Both the position numbers and the translations under genes were made by a program. DNA of 64,000 nucleotides, taken from NCBI RefSeq assembly GCF_005860765.1, contig NZ_VCEI01000030.1:186001-250000 (forward strand), written 5' to 3'. This DNA is from Dyadobacter sediminis. GTDB taxonomy: Bacteria > Bacteroidota > Bacteroidia > Cytophagales > Spirosomataceae. The notes beneath the pieces are model-generated. The model made no database searches and was not told the DNA's origin. It worked only from the letters and a program-made list of their open reading frames with translations. Below, one piece after another: positions 34,135-43,900 of this stretch (positions within the stretch are counted from its first letter, which is position 1; every line of letters begins with the position of its first letter).

Positions 34135-34983
34135 TTACCTTATGTCCTCGTATTTTCCCTGGTTCAGGTCGCCTGTTTCGAAACCTTTTTTAAACCAGTA
34201 CATTCTTTGCTGTGAAGTACCATGCGTAAAAGCATCCGGAACCACATATCCCTGTGACTCCTTCTGCAACTTGTCGTCGCCGATTGCATTGGCGGCAGTA
34301 AGCGCAGCTTCAATATCGCCCGGTTCGAGAATGTTGCTCATCTGCTGTGCATGGTTTGCCCATACTCCGGCAAGAAAATCAGCCTGAAGTTCCAGTTTGA
34401 CAGAAAGTTTGTTGTACTCAGCTTCGCTGATGCGTCCGCGCTGTGCCTGAAGCTGCTCGGAAATTCCCATTGTATTCTGTACATGATGCCCCACTTCATG
34501 CGCTACAACATAAGCGACAGCAAAATCTCCCGGTGCCTTAAACCTGTTTCTGAGTTCATTACAAAAATCAAGATCGATATATACTTTGTGGTCAGCCGGA
34601 CAATAAAACGGCCCCATGGCTGAAGAGGCTCCTCCGCAGCCGCTCTGCGTGGCATCTTCAAATATCTGCAAAGTCGGCTTTTCATACTGAGCGTCATTGG
34701 CTGCATAAATCTCGGTCCAGACATCCTCCGTACTACCCAGAACCGCAGATACAAAATCAGCCGTTCTGTCATCCGGGCGCGGCCCCGGCGGACGGGTTTG
34801 CGCCTGTTCTGTTGTCTGGTTTCCTTGTATGTTCGATAATATCTCACCGGGATCCTGACCGGTCAGCAGACCGATTGCCAGCATGATAATTGCCCCGATT
34901 CCACCAATTGCAAATTTGCCGCCGCCGGACATTCCGCGACGGTCTTCAACATTTCCACTTCTTCGTAAATCCTGCCAACGCAT
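34135..34983 (-). CDS. Neutral zinc metallopeptidase (YpfJ family)
   Basis: The protein has 282 residues. An N-terminal cytoplasmic segment (MRWQDLRRSGNVEDRRG) is followed by a Gly-rich membrane helix (FAIGGIGAIIMLAIGLLTG, about 24-42). The zinc site HEVGHH is at 162-167 in VAYVVAHEVGHHVQN, and the glutamate-bearing LELQADFLAGVWA is about 35 residues later. GGASSAMGPFYCPADHKVYID precedes the site, as in YpfJ and YwhC-like zinc peptidases. The substrate is unknown. It is convergent with the receiver gene and shares its terminator. Confidence 0.93.
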   Translation of the reverse strand: MRWQDLRRSGNVEDRRGMSGGGKFAIGGIGAIIMLAIGLLTGQDPGEILSNIQGNQTTEQAQTRPPGPRPDDRTADFVSAVLGSTEDVWTEIYAANDAQYEKPTLQIFEDATQSGCGGASSAMGPFYCPADHKVYIDLDFCNELRNRFKAPGDFAVAYVVAHEVGHHVQNTMGISEQLQAQRGRISEAEYNKLSVKLELQADFLAGVWANHAQQMSNILEPGDIEAALTAANAIGDDKLQKESQGYVVPDAFTHGTSQQRMYWFKKGFETGDLNQGKYEDIR

Positions 34984-35325
34984 ACATTAAACAGTTTAAT
35001 TGTTACTGTATATTTTTATGTAAATAACGTGCCATTGTTTAAGCCTCCGTACACAAAAGATTCGCGGAGCAATAAATTTATTCTGCTTTTACAAAGATTT
35101 GCTGTGCATGGACGTATATCCGATGATCCCGGCAGCTTCTGCTGTATCCTATCTGCCTCAGCTTACCCGATATAATCCCCAGATACGTCATAAGAATAAC
35201 CACTTGGTAACCAGAATATGCCTGTTGGTAAGTACGTAAATATCATAAAATTATAGATCATATCATTGCAGGAAATTGGATCTAGCTGATCACACTTCAG
35301 CTTTTAAAAACTAAATTAAAATGAT
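34984..35325. other. Promoter region of the surface-protein cluster
   Basis: These 342 bp lie between the divergent metallopeptidase gene and the first repeat-protein gene. The stretch is AT-rich near the plus-strand start, with a short inverted pair ATAACCACTTGGTAACCAGAA around 35200-35220. I see no gene or RNA. Confidence 0.45.
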
Positions 35326-37218
35326 ATGAAACAAAAAATTACACTAATCTTAACCATGCTGATTTTCAGTTATGGTCTTCTGTTCGCCCAGCCAAAGATT
35401 GCGCCTACGAATCAAGGAAGCTATGGCTTGAATAAACTGCCAGATGGCTGGATATCTGAGGCTGCCGAAACAGCTGTATCTAGCTCAACTCACGTGGGAG
35501 GGAATGCATACCAATGGTATCGTAATGGATCATCAACTAAGATTGACGGCGCAAATAAGTTTTTAACTATTTTCAGTAAGCCCAATTATCCAATTTTGCC
35601 CAAGGTTAAAATGCCAATTACAGGATTGCTTACAGGGCATCCATATAAAATTGGATATCGACATATGACTAGTGAGTATGTTATAAACAAAGTGCCGCAA
35701 GAGGTTATTGGAAAATACAAAAGTGGCATGTCTATACGCATTGAAGGACAACCTAATGTGCAAAATACACAAATAGTAAATGAAGATACTTGGGATCAGT
35801 CATATTTTCATTTTGAAGCAACTAAAACGGATGAGTTACTAGTAATTTCGCCTATGCCAAATTTAGTTGAAAATGCAGCTTTAAACATTATCATTGAAAG
35901 CATCACTGATCTATGCAAGTCGGGCACTAATGAAGTAGTTTTAAATTCAACGAAAATTACACCAGTTTGCCCTGTAAAAACAGGAGACCTTACGAGCACT
36001 TTTACAGGCACTATTCCGCAAGGTGCTGAATTGGTATGGTATACAACTCCAACGCACGATCCCGGAACCTGGGTTGCAGATCCTACCAAAGCGCCAGCAG
36101 GAAGTTATTATGCCTTCTTTTATGACGGAGGAAATGATTGCTACAATACCAACAATTCCACTGCGGTCGTTACCGTTGACAAAATCATATGTATTCCGCC
36201 ACAAGTTTGTAAAGCAGGCACTGCACAGGCAACTTTAAGCCAGACATCTGCATCAGCCAGTTGCCCGGATTTGAAATTTGATCTTTCTACGGTTACAGTA
36301 AGCAATCAACCGGCAGGAACTGAGCTGGTCTGGTTCGATAATGCAACGCACACCAACCCAAAGCAAATCAGTGGCGCAGACCTGAAATCGGTAGGTCCGG
36401 GTACCTATTATGCTTTTTATTATGATGCGGCTATGAACTGCTACAATACGGCTCAATCGGAGGCCAGTGTATGGGTAAAAGATGACTGCTTCTGCGCGGC
36501 TTCCATTGATGGTACCAGAGAGGTTCAGATTACTACTAAAAACCTTACCAATGTATGTAATTCAAATACAGTCAATCTGAATGACGCTCTTGAGTCATTA
36601 GACCCATTGCCTAACACTGTAATTGTCTGGTTTGATAATCCTACGCATACGGATCCGACCAAAGTTGCAAATCCGGAGGCAGTAGGCGCAGGCGTGTACT
36701 ATCCATTTTACTGGGATCCGGTTATGAACTGTTACAATACAGACTTATCAGAAAATGGAGTTACGGTAACGATTAATGCTTGTACAGATTTGACGCCAAG
36801 CATGCAAATGGATGATCGCAGCTTTACTACAGGTACAGAACGTGACTTTATTGTTAAAGTTTCCGAAATCAATGGAGGCGCTACTTCGGGACAGATTCAA
36901 TTTACGATCACAAAATTAAGCGGCTTTGATATTAATTATCCGATTTTCAGCGGCAATTCAAACGTATCGGGAATCACACCTAACGAAAATGGCAATTGGG
37001 AATTTTCTGAAAACGATAATCTGATTTTTGTTAAATCCAAGCCAGGCGTAATCATTCCGGCCAATGGTCAGGCATTAATCGGCTTTCATATTAAAAGGAA
37101 GGATGGTGTGCCTGTTCATACAACCCAGAACATTACACCAACGATTGTAGCCGGTTCAGGTGGAGATCTTAACGACCTGAACAACAATACTGTTACATCC
37201 GTAGAAGCTAATAACTAG
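35326..37218 (+). CDS. Secreted repeat protein with three 90-residue Cys-containing modules
   Basis: The protein has 630 residues with signal peptide MKQKITLILTMLIFSYGLLFA. Residues 30-193 are a carbohydrate-binding-like beta domain. Three repeats follow at about 195-288, 292-388 and 389-486, each with the pattern ELVWFDNxTHT, then GTYYAFFYD and NCYNT, and several cysteines that could pair. The C-terminal domain (487-630: DLTPSMQMDDRSFTTGTERDF, then VSGITPNENGNWEF and LIGFHIKRKDG) is shared with the gene at 38396. There is no T9SS tail, so either it stays periplasmic or it is carried by its neighbour, the T9SS protein encoded 25 bp downstream. I do not recognise a named family. Confidence 0.8.
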   Translation: MKQKITLILTMLIFSYGLLFAQPKIAPTNQGSYGLNKLPDGWISEAAETAVSSSTHVGGNAYQWYRNGSSTKIDGANKFLTIFSKPNYPILPKVKMPITGLLTGHPYKIGYRHMTSEYVINKVPQEVIGKYKSGMSIRIEGQPNVQNTQIVNEDTWDQSYFHFEATKTDELLVISPMPNLVENAALNIIIESITDLCKSGTNEVVLNSTKITPVCPVKTGDLTSTFTGTIPQGAELVWYTTPTHDPGTWVADPTKAPAGSYYAFFYDGGNDCYNTNNSTAVVTVDKIICIPPQVCKAGTAQATLSQTSASASCPDLKFDLSTVTVSNQPAGTELVWFDNATHTNPKQISGADLKSVGPGTYYAFYYDAAMNCYNTAQSEASVWVKDDCFCAASIDGTREVQITTKNLTNVCNSNTVNLNDALESLDPLPNTVIVWFDNPTHTDPTKVANPEAVGAGVYYPFYWDPVMNCYNTDLSENGVTVTINACTDLTPSMQMDDRSFTTGTERDFIVKVSEINGGATSGQIQFTITKLSGFDINYPIFSGNSNVSGITPNENGNWEFSENDNLIFVKSKPGVIIPANGQALIGFHIKRKDGVPVHTTQNITPTIVAGSGGDLNDLNNNTVTSVEANN

Positions 37219-37243
37219 TTAATAACATATTAAATTTAACGAG

Positions 37244-38263
37244 ATGAAATTTTCATTTGTCAATATAGCTTTGCTTGCCAGCATAATTTTCTGCCAGCAA
37301 CTTAGCGCACAGGATGTGAGTATCAATATACTTGGCCAGCCTAATAAACTTATAAAGAATCAGGAAGGATATATCGCAGTAAAGCTGTTGAATGAGTCAT
37401 TTGGCGGACTTAGCGCACCAGCCAATAAACTGCGGCCAACCATTTCAGTTCCGGAATACTTGGATATTGTGGACGTTAAAAATGATGATAATACACCTCT
37501 TACAGGATTATCAATCGTTTCAAAAAACCTGCATAGTGTAAAGCTTTTGTATAACATCGATCTTGCAGCCGGGCAGGCAAAAACATTTCACGTTATTGTT
37601 AAAGGAACAATTTTGGCACCTGTGTCTTCCACAATTACTGCATCGCTCTCTTTCAATGGCCCGCAAACAGTAGGCAACCATCCCGATAATGATAACAGTA
37701 CAACCGGCATGGAAGTCATTGAAGAACCTCAGCCAGTAACACTTACAGATTTCAGGGTTCAAAAAGAAGAAGCGTCTGCCTTACTTGAATGGGAAACGAC
37801 TGAAGAAACAAACAGTGACCGGTTTGAAGTGCAAAAAAGTGCGGATGGAAAAAAATGGGAGACTTTCCAGATCGTTACTGCACAAGGTGAAAGCAAATCA
37901 CTGATTTCGTATTCGGCTGTGGACAAGGCTCCTTTTGCCGGCGAGAACTTCTATCGCTTGCACATGATTGATAAAGACGGAACCAGTGCGTATAGCCGTA
38001 TACGTAAATTACACTTTGATACTTCTGCGTCAGTAGCACTTTATCCTAACCCGGTATCGGATCTGTTAAGCATTGATATGGCTGACTGGTCAAAAGCATC
38101 TGAAATCAGCGTGTCCAATACAGCTGGAAACTCAGTGTACAAGTCGCAGGGAAACCTTGACAAAAACATCAATGTAAAAGGTTGGCCGGCAGGAATATAC
38201 ATTGTACATATCACTTCCACCGGAGGGGCAATTAACAGCTATAAAATAATTGTTGCAAAGTAA
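37244..38263 (+). CDS. T9SS-secreted protein linked to the repeat proteins
   Basis: The protein has 339 residues. Signal peptide MKFSFVNIALLASIIFCQQLSA. Residues about 24-160 form a DUF11- or CARDB-like domain (VSINILGQPNKLIKNQEGYI, LLYNIDLAAGQAKTFHVIV) related in style to the C-terminal domain of the flanking repeat proteins. A fibronectin-like domain at about 165-255 ends in FYRLHMIDKDGTSAYSRI. A T9SS type A sorting domain occupies 262-339 (VALYPNPVSDLLSID, ISVSNTAGNSVYKSQG, GWPAGIYIVHITS). It starts 25 bp after the previous gene, so it is probably co-transcribed. It may be the surface anchor of the cluster; that is inference. Confidence 0.88.
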   Translation: MKFSFVNIALLASIIFCQQLSAQDVSINILGQPNKLIKNQEGYIAVKLLNESFGGLSAPANKLRPTISVPEYLDIVDVKNDDNTPLTGLSIVSKNLHSVKLLYNIDLAAGQAKTFHVIVKGTILAPVSSTITASLSFNGPQTVGNHPDNDNSTTGMEVIEEPQPVTLTDFRVQKEEASALLEWETTEETNSDRFEVQKSADGKKWETFQIVTAQGESKSLISYSAVDKAPFAGENFYRLHMIDKDGTSAYSRIRKLHFDTSASVALYPNPVSDLLSIDMADWSKASEISVSNTAGNSVYKSQGNLDKNINVKGWPAGIYIVHITSTGGAINSYKIIVAK

Positions 38264-38286
38264 ACAAGCGATCCAGGGACTCATCC

Positions 38287-38316
38287 GGGACTGGTTGGAT
38301 TACACTCACCAGTCCC
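38287..38316 (+). terminator. Possible terminator or attenuator hairpin
   Basis: GGGACTGGT (38287-38295) pairs with ACCAGTCCC (38308-38316) around a 12-nt loop, followed by CTTCATGTCC without a T run. It is 24 bp after the T9SS gene and 80 bp before the second repeat-protein gene, so it could partly separate their expression. Confidence 0.45.
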
Positions 38317-38395
38317 CTTCATGTCCTATTCTTACTTAGAAGCAACTTCAACACACTTAGTATCATTATTTCTTGAATGATTTAATTTAACAAAA

Positions 38396-40030
38396 ATGAA
38401 AAAGATATTTTTTCTATTATTCATACTGCTGGCGAGCTTTGAGTTTGCAATGGCTCAACATATGTATAAGACTGATGATCAACCAGGTCTGGGTAAGACT
38501 TCTTTCGGTTTCTTTGCTTTGAACAATGACCCAAGCCGGATCCATGTTTCAACGCAGTCCCATCTGGGAGGAGCCTCGGACTATCCCTGGCAGACAGCCA
38601 TACCTGCCCTGCCGTCAGGAGCTAGTAACTTTCTTTCCATCAACACTCATTACCAATATGCTTCTGACAAGGGAGTAACCACGAATATTGATGGTTTGGT
38701 ACCAGGTCATCAATATAAACTGACCTACTTCATACTGACCACCCGGTATTCAAGTCCGCAAGAACCAATGGGTGACTATGCAGGTTCATTCAAAGCTGCA
38801 ATAGACCCTACTGAGGCGACTTCCGCGCAGCAAAATATTACATTTACCGCTGCCAATCGAGATAAATGGATTAAAATGGAGATGCCTTTCACTGCTCTAA
38901 GTAATTCGGCCACGATTACTTTTACAGCACATTTTATTCAAGGCTCCACTCTTCATGGAGCTGCCAGCTTGGATATCGGGGAAAATGCTGTTATAGATTT
39001 ATGTGTAGCAGGTTCTAAAGCTCCTGAAATTTTGCCGGATCCAAAGCAAGCATATAAGACTTTAGAAAATACTTGCCCTGCAATGACCGTGGATCTTAAT
39101 TCTGTACTGACTAATGGAACCAATGCACCAGCAGGCAGCAAGGTAGTTTGGTATGATAATCCAAATCATACCGGCGGCACCGTTCTTAACCCATCTGCTA
39201 TTGCAACCTCTAAAAGCTATTATGCTTTTTTCGAGTCTGATAATGCTGCATGCTGGAGTAATCCATCTTTTGAGGTTAAAGTTGCTATCAAGGCCTGCGC
39301 TCCGCCATGCTGGGCAGGAAATGCGCAGATAACCGTTCCGGTAAAAACGTTAAGCATAGGGTGTAACATCAATACCGCAAACCTAAGCGACGCCTTTAAC
39401 GGCAATCCGCCCGTTAAACAAGGTGCTTCGCTCGTGTGGTTTGACAATGCTGCACATACGGGTACGGCGATCACTAATCCATCTGTTGTTACTGCGGGTA
39501 CTTATTATGCCTTCTTTTATGACGCACTAAATCAATGCTATAATACCGCCAGTTCAACGGCCAAAGTAACCGTGGCTGTCAACACTGCACTTTGCGAACC
39601 CGATCTGACACCAACCATTGATATGGATGAGCAAAACTTCAACGTTGCGCAGCTCAGGGATTTTATTGTTACGATATGGGAAGTTAAAGGCAAACCTACT
39701 TACAAATCTGTCAGGTTTGCAATTACCAAACCAGCCGGCTTTGATATTACGTGGAAAACAAACAATACAATATCCCAAGTATTGGGTGGAAAGGCCAACC
39801 AAAATAGTAACTGGGATATTATCGAGGACTCACAGCATATCTTTATAACTTCAAAACCCGGAGTTACCATTGGGGCAGCAGGCAATGCAGTAATAGGCTT
39901 TACACTGCATAGGCAGACAACCTTGGCTAGTGGTGAAACCCGGAAAGTCACTGCAACGCTTCTTAAAATTGGCGGTGGTGAAAGCAATATCAGTAACAAT
40001 ACCGTTGTCACCGCTATTAGCGCGAACTAA
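38396..40030 (+). CDS. Secreted repeat protein with two 90-residue Cys-containing modules
   Basis: The protein has 544 residues, paralogous to the one encoded at 35326. Signal peptide MKKIFFLLFILLASFEFAMA. The N-terminal domain (about 22-198) contains GLVPGHQYKLTYFILTTRY, aligned with GLLTGHPYKIGYRHMTSEY of the paralogue. Two repeats follow at about 200-300 and 300-395 (KVVWYDNPNHTGGT with SYYAFFES; SLVWFDNAAHTGTA with GTYYAFFYDALNQCYNT), then the shared C-terminal domain (DLTPTIDMDEQNFNVAQLRDF, AVIGFTLHRQTT). The repeat number differs (two against three), as expected from repeat gain or loss. There is no T9SS tail. A strong terminator closes the cluster. Confidence 0.8.
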   Translation: MKKIFFLLFILLASFEFAMAQHMYKTDDQPGLGKTSFGFFALNNDPSRIHVSTQSHLGGASDYPWQTAIPALPSGASNFLSINTHYQYASDKGVTTNIDGLVPGHQYKLTYFILTTRYSSPQEPMGDYAGSFKAAIDPTEATSAQQNITFTAANRDKWIKMEMPFTALSNSATITFTAHFIQGSTLHGAASLDIGENAVIDLCVAGSKAPEILPDPKQAYKTLENTCPAMTVDLNSVLTNGTNAPAGSKVVWYDNPNHTGGTVLNPSAIATSKSYYAFFESDNAACWSNPSFEVKVAIKACAPPCWAGNAQITVPVKTLSIGCNINTANLSDAFNGNPPVKQGASLVWFDNAAHTGTAITNPSVVTAGTYYAFFYDALNQCYNTASSTAKVTVAVNTALCEPDLTPTIDMDEQNFNVAQLRDFIVTIWEVKGKPTYKSVRFAITKPAGFDITWKTNNTISQVLGGKANQNSNWDIIEDSQHIFITSKPGVTIGAAGNAVIGFTLHRQTTLASGETRKVTATLLKIGGGESNISNNTVVTAISAN

Positions 40031-40066
40031 GTTCCCTAATGTGATTATCAATTAAGTTTGTCGAAG

Positions 40067-40103
40067 AAAAAGGCTGTTCCGAATAAATCGGAACAGCCTT
40101 TTT
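40067..40103 (+). terminator. Terminator of the repeat-protein cluster
   Basis: AAAAAGGCTGTTCCGA (40067-40082) and TCGGAACAGCCTTTTT (40088-40103) form a perfect 16-bp stem with an ATAAA loop and continue into CTTTG. It is 37 bp after the stop codon. Confidence 0.9.
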
Positions 40104-40979
40104 CTTTGTGGTTTGTAAGAGGTCTTTAAGTTTTCGGCACCTTGATCAGAGATTTGCCACTATGCTGGCTTGTACAGCTTGAAAAGAATCTTCACACAAC
40201 ATTATTATATATTTTAAGCGGCATATCCATATAAATCAGAGCAGCATCTGAATTTTTTACTCAAACCTCACTTTGAAAATGTACAATATTGCATGTGAGT
40301 AATTTTAATAATTTTCTAATAAGTTTCACACAATTAAAATGAGGGCGAAAAGGAATTTAATTTAAAAGATGCTATTGTCCGTCTTACATTTTATTTTGTC
40401 CATTCCGGCAAATATTTTCGATCCGTAAAATTATTTTTGAGCATTTTTGTTATCATTTGAATTCGATTAAGTTTAACGGGTTTATATTTGTAAAGTGATA
40501 AACAGTAAAAAGTTCATTGATCATTTACTGCATTGCCAGCCATTCTTTCAAGCACTACAAAGAGTTAATAATCAGCTGCAATTTTCTTCATCAAGTATTT
40601 ATCCTCTTTGATCTGGTTATAACATACTTCAAATTATTAAATCAAATTTCCATTGCAAATCAGAAAACCAATATGGATTACATTTAGAAAAGATGTTTCA
40701 GAATGATAAAAATAAATAGTTTGACAAAGCAACCCGCGTATATAAAATGTCGTTTAAGTATTAGAAACGGCCAGTTTACAAGATTGGTATTCTAATATTT
40801 TCAGGCCTTTTTCAGGAATAATGAAATCGGAATAAAGTTTCATCTTTAATTAATTTCTAAAATATTCAATCCATTTTTTAACCTCACACTTAGCCTTTTT
40901 GAATTGAATTTGCCTTACTAAAAATTGCCCGGAATTACATTTAATGAATTATTACTCATCAAAATCAAAATAACAAATT
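40104..40979. other. Long AT-rich leader upstream of the malectin-type protein gene
   Basis: This region of about 0.9 kb has no gene. A promoter-like TTTG/TATATTTG pair lies at 40456-40490 (listed separately), which would leave a 5' untranslated region of about 480 nt. TATTAGAA and TTCTAATA around 40760-40797 form a stem. No similarity to the leaders of the spike/lyase genes is evident beyond AT-richness. Confidence 0.4.
40456..40490 (+). promoter_or_regulatory. Bacteroidetes-type promoter candidate
   Basis: TTTG at 40456-40459 and TATATTTG at 40483-40490 match the -33 (TTTG) and -7 (TAnnTTTG) elements of Bacteroidetes sigma-ABfr promoters. The 23-bp gap is at the long end of the usual range. 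The next gene starts 490 bp downstream. Such short motifs also occur by chance in AT-rich DNA. Confidence 0.4.
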
Positions 40980-43900
40980 ATGACAAAATGTATGTACATT
41001 AAACCCTTTTATTTACTTGCCCGACGCGGAAAAATGCATCTGATGACCATTCTGTCCTTTGTGCTTTTTTCTGCCGTGCAAAGCAAGTCTGCCACGGAAA
41101 ACAACAAACTTCTTGCAGACGGCTGCTCGCCGGTAAGTACATTGGCCTGCACTGCAGTTGGCGTTAATCTTCCGTTTTCATTGTCCTTTAACTCGGCCGT
41201 TTCCGGAACCATTGCAGACAAAAATGGACAGGGAACCGGTTTTACAACCGTGAACGCTTACTCGGGGAACCGCCTTGCCGTAGACGGCACGCCGTCCAAT
41301 GCATCGGTACCGGGCTACGAACCTTCTAAAATCACGCTTGCAAGCGGCCGCCTGCAGATCGTTGCAGGTAAGGGAATTGACTACCTGACCAACAACAATC
41401 AACTGAATGTACTGGGCGCAAAGATCAGCCCGACTTCAAAAATCCAGCTTCAGGTAAAACTTGTCAATCCATACAATGGTACGCAGTCGCAGCAGGCCGG
41501 ACTTTGGTACGGGCTTAACGACAAGACTTTTATCAAACTGGGAATTACCGGAAACAAGGTCGAGCTCAGAAAGGAAACCAATGATGTTTCCAGCACCGTT
41601 TCAGGTACGGCCAACCCCGACCAGCGCAGAACGGAAACCATCAGTGGCCTGAACTCCCAAACTGTAACGCTGCGAATGGTGGTTGATACGCAGGCTGAAA
41701 CCGTAGAAGGCTTCTACTCTACGGACGGAATCAATTTTGCGAGCACCGGAACCCAGTATGCATCCTCTTCACTAAGCATCAGCGGAATGAACCTGACAAG
41801 CGGAGATTTATACGCAGGGATATTTGCAACTTACCGCAATGGCTCTTCGGCAATAACCTATACGTTTGATGATTTTGCTGCGGTTTCACTTGCAGCAGCA
41901 GCACAAACTGCAAGCATAAACTTTCGTCCGCAGGGCACCGCTGCTCCTTCCGGTTACAAGGCTGATAACGGCTTGCCATTTGATGCAGGTCGCGGTTATG
42001 GCTGGTTTTCAGCGGTTAGCGGACAGCCTGCTGATTATACCACCAACACGCGGTTAAGAACCGGAACCGTTACTGCAAGCCAGCTTTCGTTGCTGATCAT
42101 GAACGGAACGGCCAATAATACAGATCCGGGTTACTGGGAATATGTGATTGCCAATGGCACTTACCGCGTAACGGTAAGTGTAGGGGACAACAATTATTAT
42201 GACAGCAATCATCAGATCAATATTGAAGGATTGCCTGCAATCACTGATTTCACGCCTTCTTCCTCCAACAAGTTCCGGGTTTCAACGGCTGTTGTACAAG
42301 TTAGCGACGGCCGGCTGACCATTGATGCAAAAGGAGCTTTAAACAGTAAAATAAACTATGTTACCATTGTACCGGCCACTACGGTTACAGATGCAACAAA
42401 TCCGACAGCAAGTGCGAGATTAACGGGAACGCTGAGATCTGCCGGTGTGTACGACAAAGAAGCAAAAATATTCCTGACTGCTGCGGATGCGGGCGGATCG
42501 GGCCTGAAAACTTTCCAATATTCAATCAATGGCGGCGCTTATACCAATTACGCAGCTCCATTCACAGTTAATACACCCGGAAATTACAGCCTGACAGTTA
42601 GAGCAACGGATGGCAACAATAACCAGACTATTTCCAAGGCTTACACTTTCAGCATCTATTCACCACCTGCTCCTTCGGGCAATGGCTATATGGTGCTGAA
42701 AAACCTGGATAACTTCCCGGCCAACGACCAGCTTACTTTTTCACTGATCCAGACACCATGGAGAAGAACAAGCCCGGACACAACAGCTTACAACGCCAAT
42801 CATGACAAGGTAAAACTGAGAATAAACAGCAAAGGAACAGGACAGCTTTCTATAAGCAGCCTGAATTTGTCCAATACTTCCGCCTGGAAAATCGCTGCTG
42901 TCAATACGAGCACTTCGCCGTCCTACCCGGTGAATATCAGCAGCGGCAATTATGTGGATGTTACGGTTCAGTTTATTGCCAAAGATGCTTCAACAAGGGT
43001 TAAAGTATTTCATGATACACTGACAATCAACAGCAACGACAAGGATGCACCGGTGAAGAAAGTAGTATTGCATGGCTTGTACCAGAAAGCGGGCGAAGGC
43101 AAAAACGAGCCTTATGCACAGGAAATCATCAATGCATTCGGATTTACATCCAAAACAGGTTACGGAGCCAATGACGGATCCATCAAAGGAACTTCAGTGG
43201 TACCAAGTTCACATGAAGTTCCTGCTTCCTACTTTGTAAGAGCGGATCAGAGCAAGCCTGTTACCGTGTATCAGATGGCGGCATATCATGGCTGCTGCGC
43301 CTCGGTTGAATCTTTCAAGTACCATGCCAAAGGAAGCGGCACATTGACGACTTTGTTTACGCACAGCGAACTTGACGGACAGTCTTTGTCTCCAAGGCTT
43401 AGAAATTCCGCTACCAAACTGGCTCAGGCTTCCTTTACGCCGTCCGGTTCTTTTGGTATCAAAATCGGATCGACATCCTGGTCTGACAGAGCAAAAAATA
43501 CAGGCAATCTGATTGGTATCCGGTTTTTGAAAGTAATTGACCGCAACGGAAATGTTGTCCCGAATGCCTATTTTGTGAATGTGGACTACATCAACAACTC
43601 GGCGACCAATTACGATTATCAGGATCTTATCTATTACATCGAGAACGTAAAACCGGAATCGGGAACAGTTAATTACTCTGATCTGGCCAGTTCAACTTCT
43701 GCAGTCAACTTTAATCCGACCTTAACGGGCGCAAGTGCATCTGTAAACGTTACGCTTAAAAACACAGGAACAACGTACTCCAACGGTTCAACGGATCCTG
43801 TGGTCAATATCAAAAGCGTACGAATTTCAGGGCCGAACGCCAGTGAATTCACCGTCGGAGCGCCGGGCACAACAACACTTTCCGCACAAGGTACAACGCC

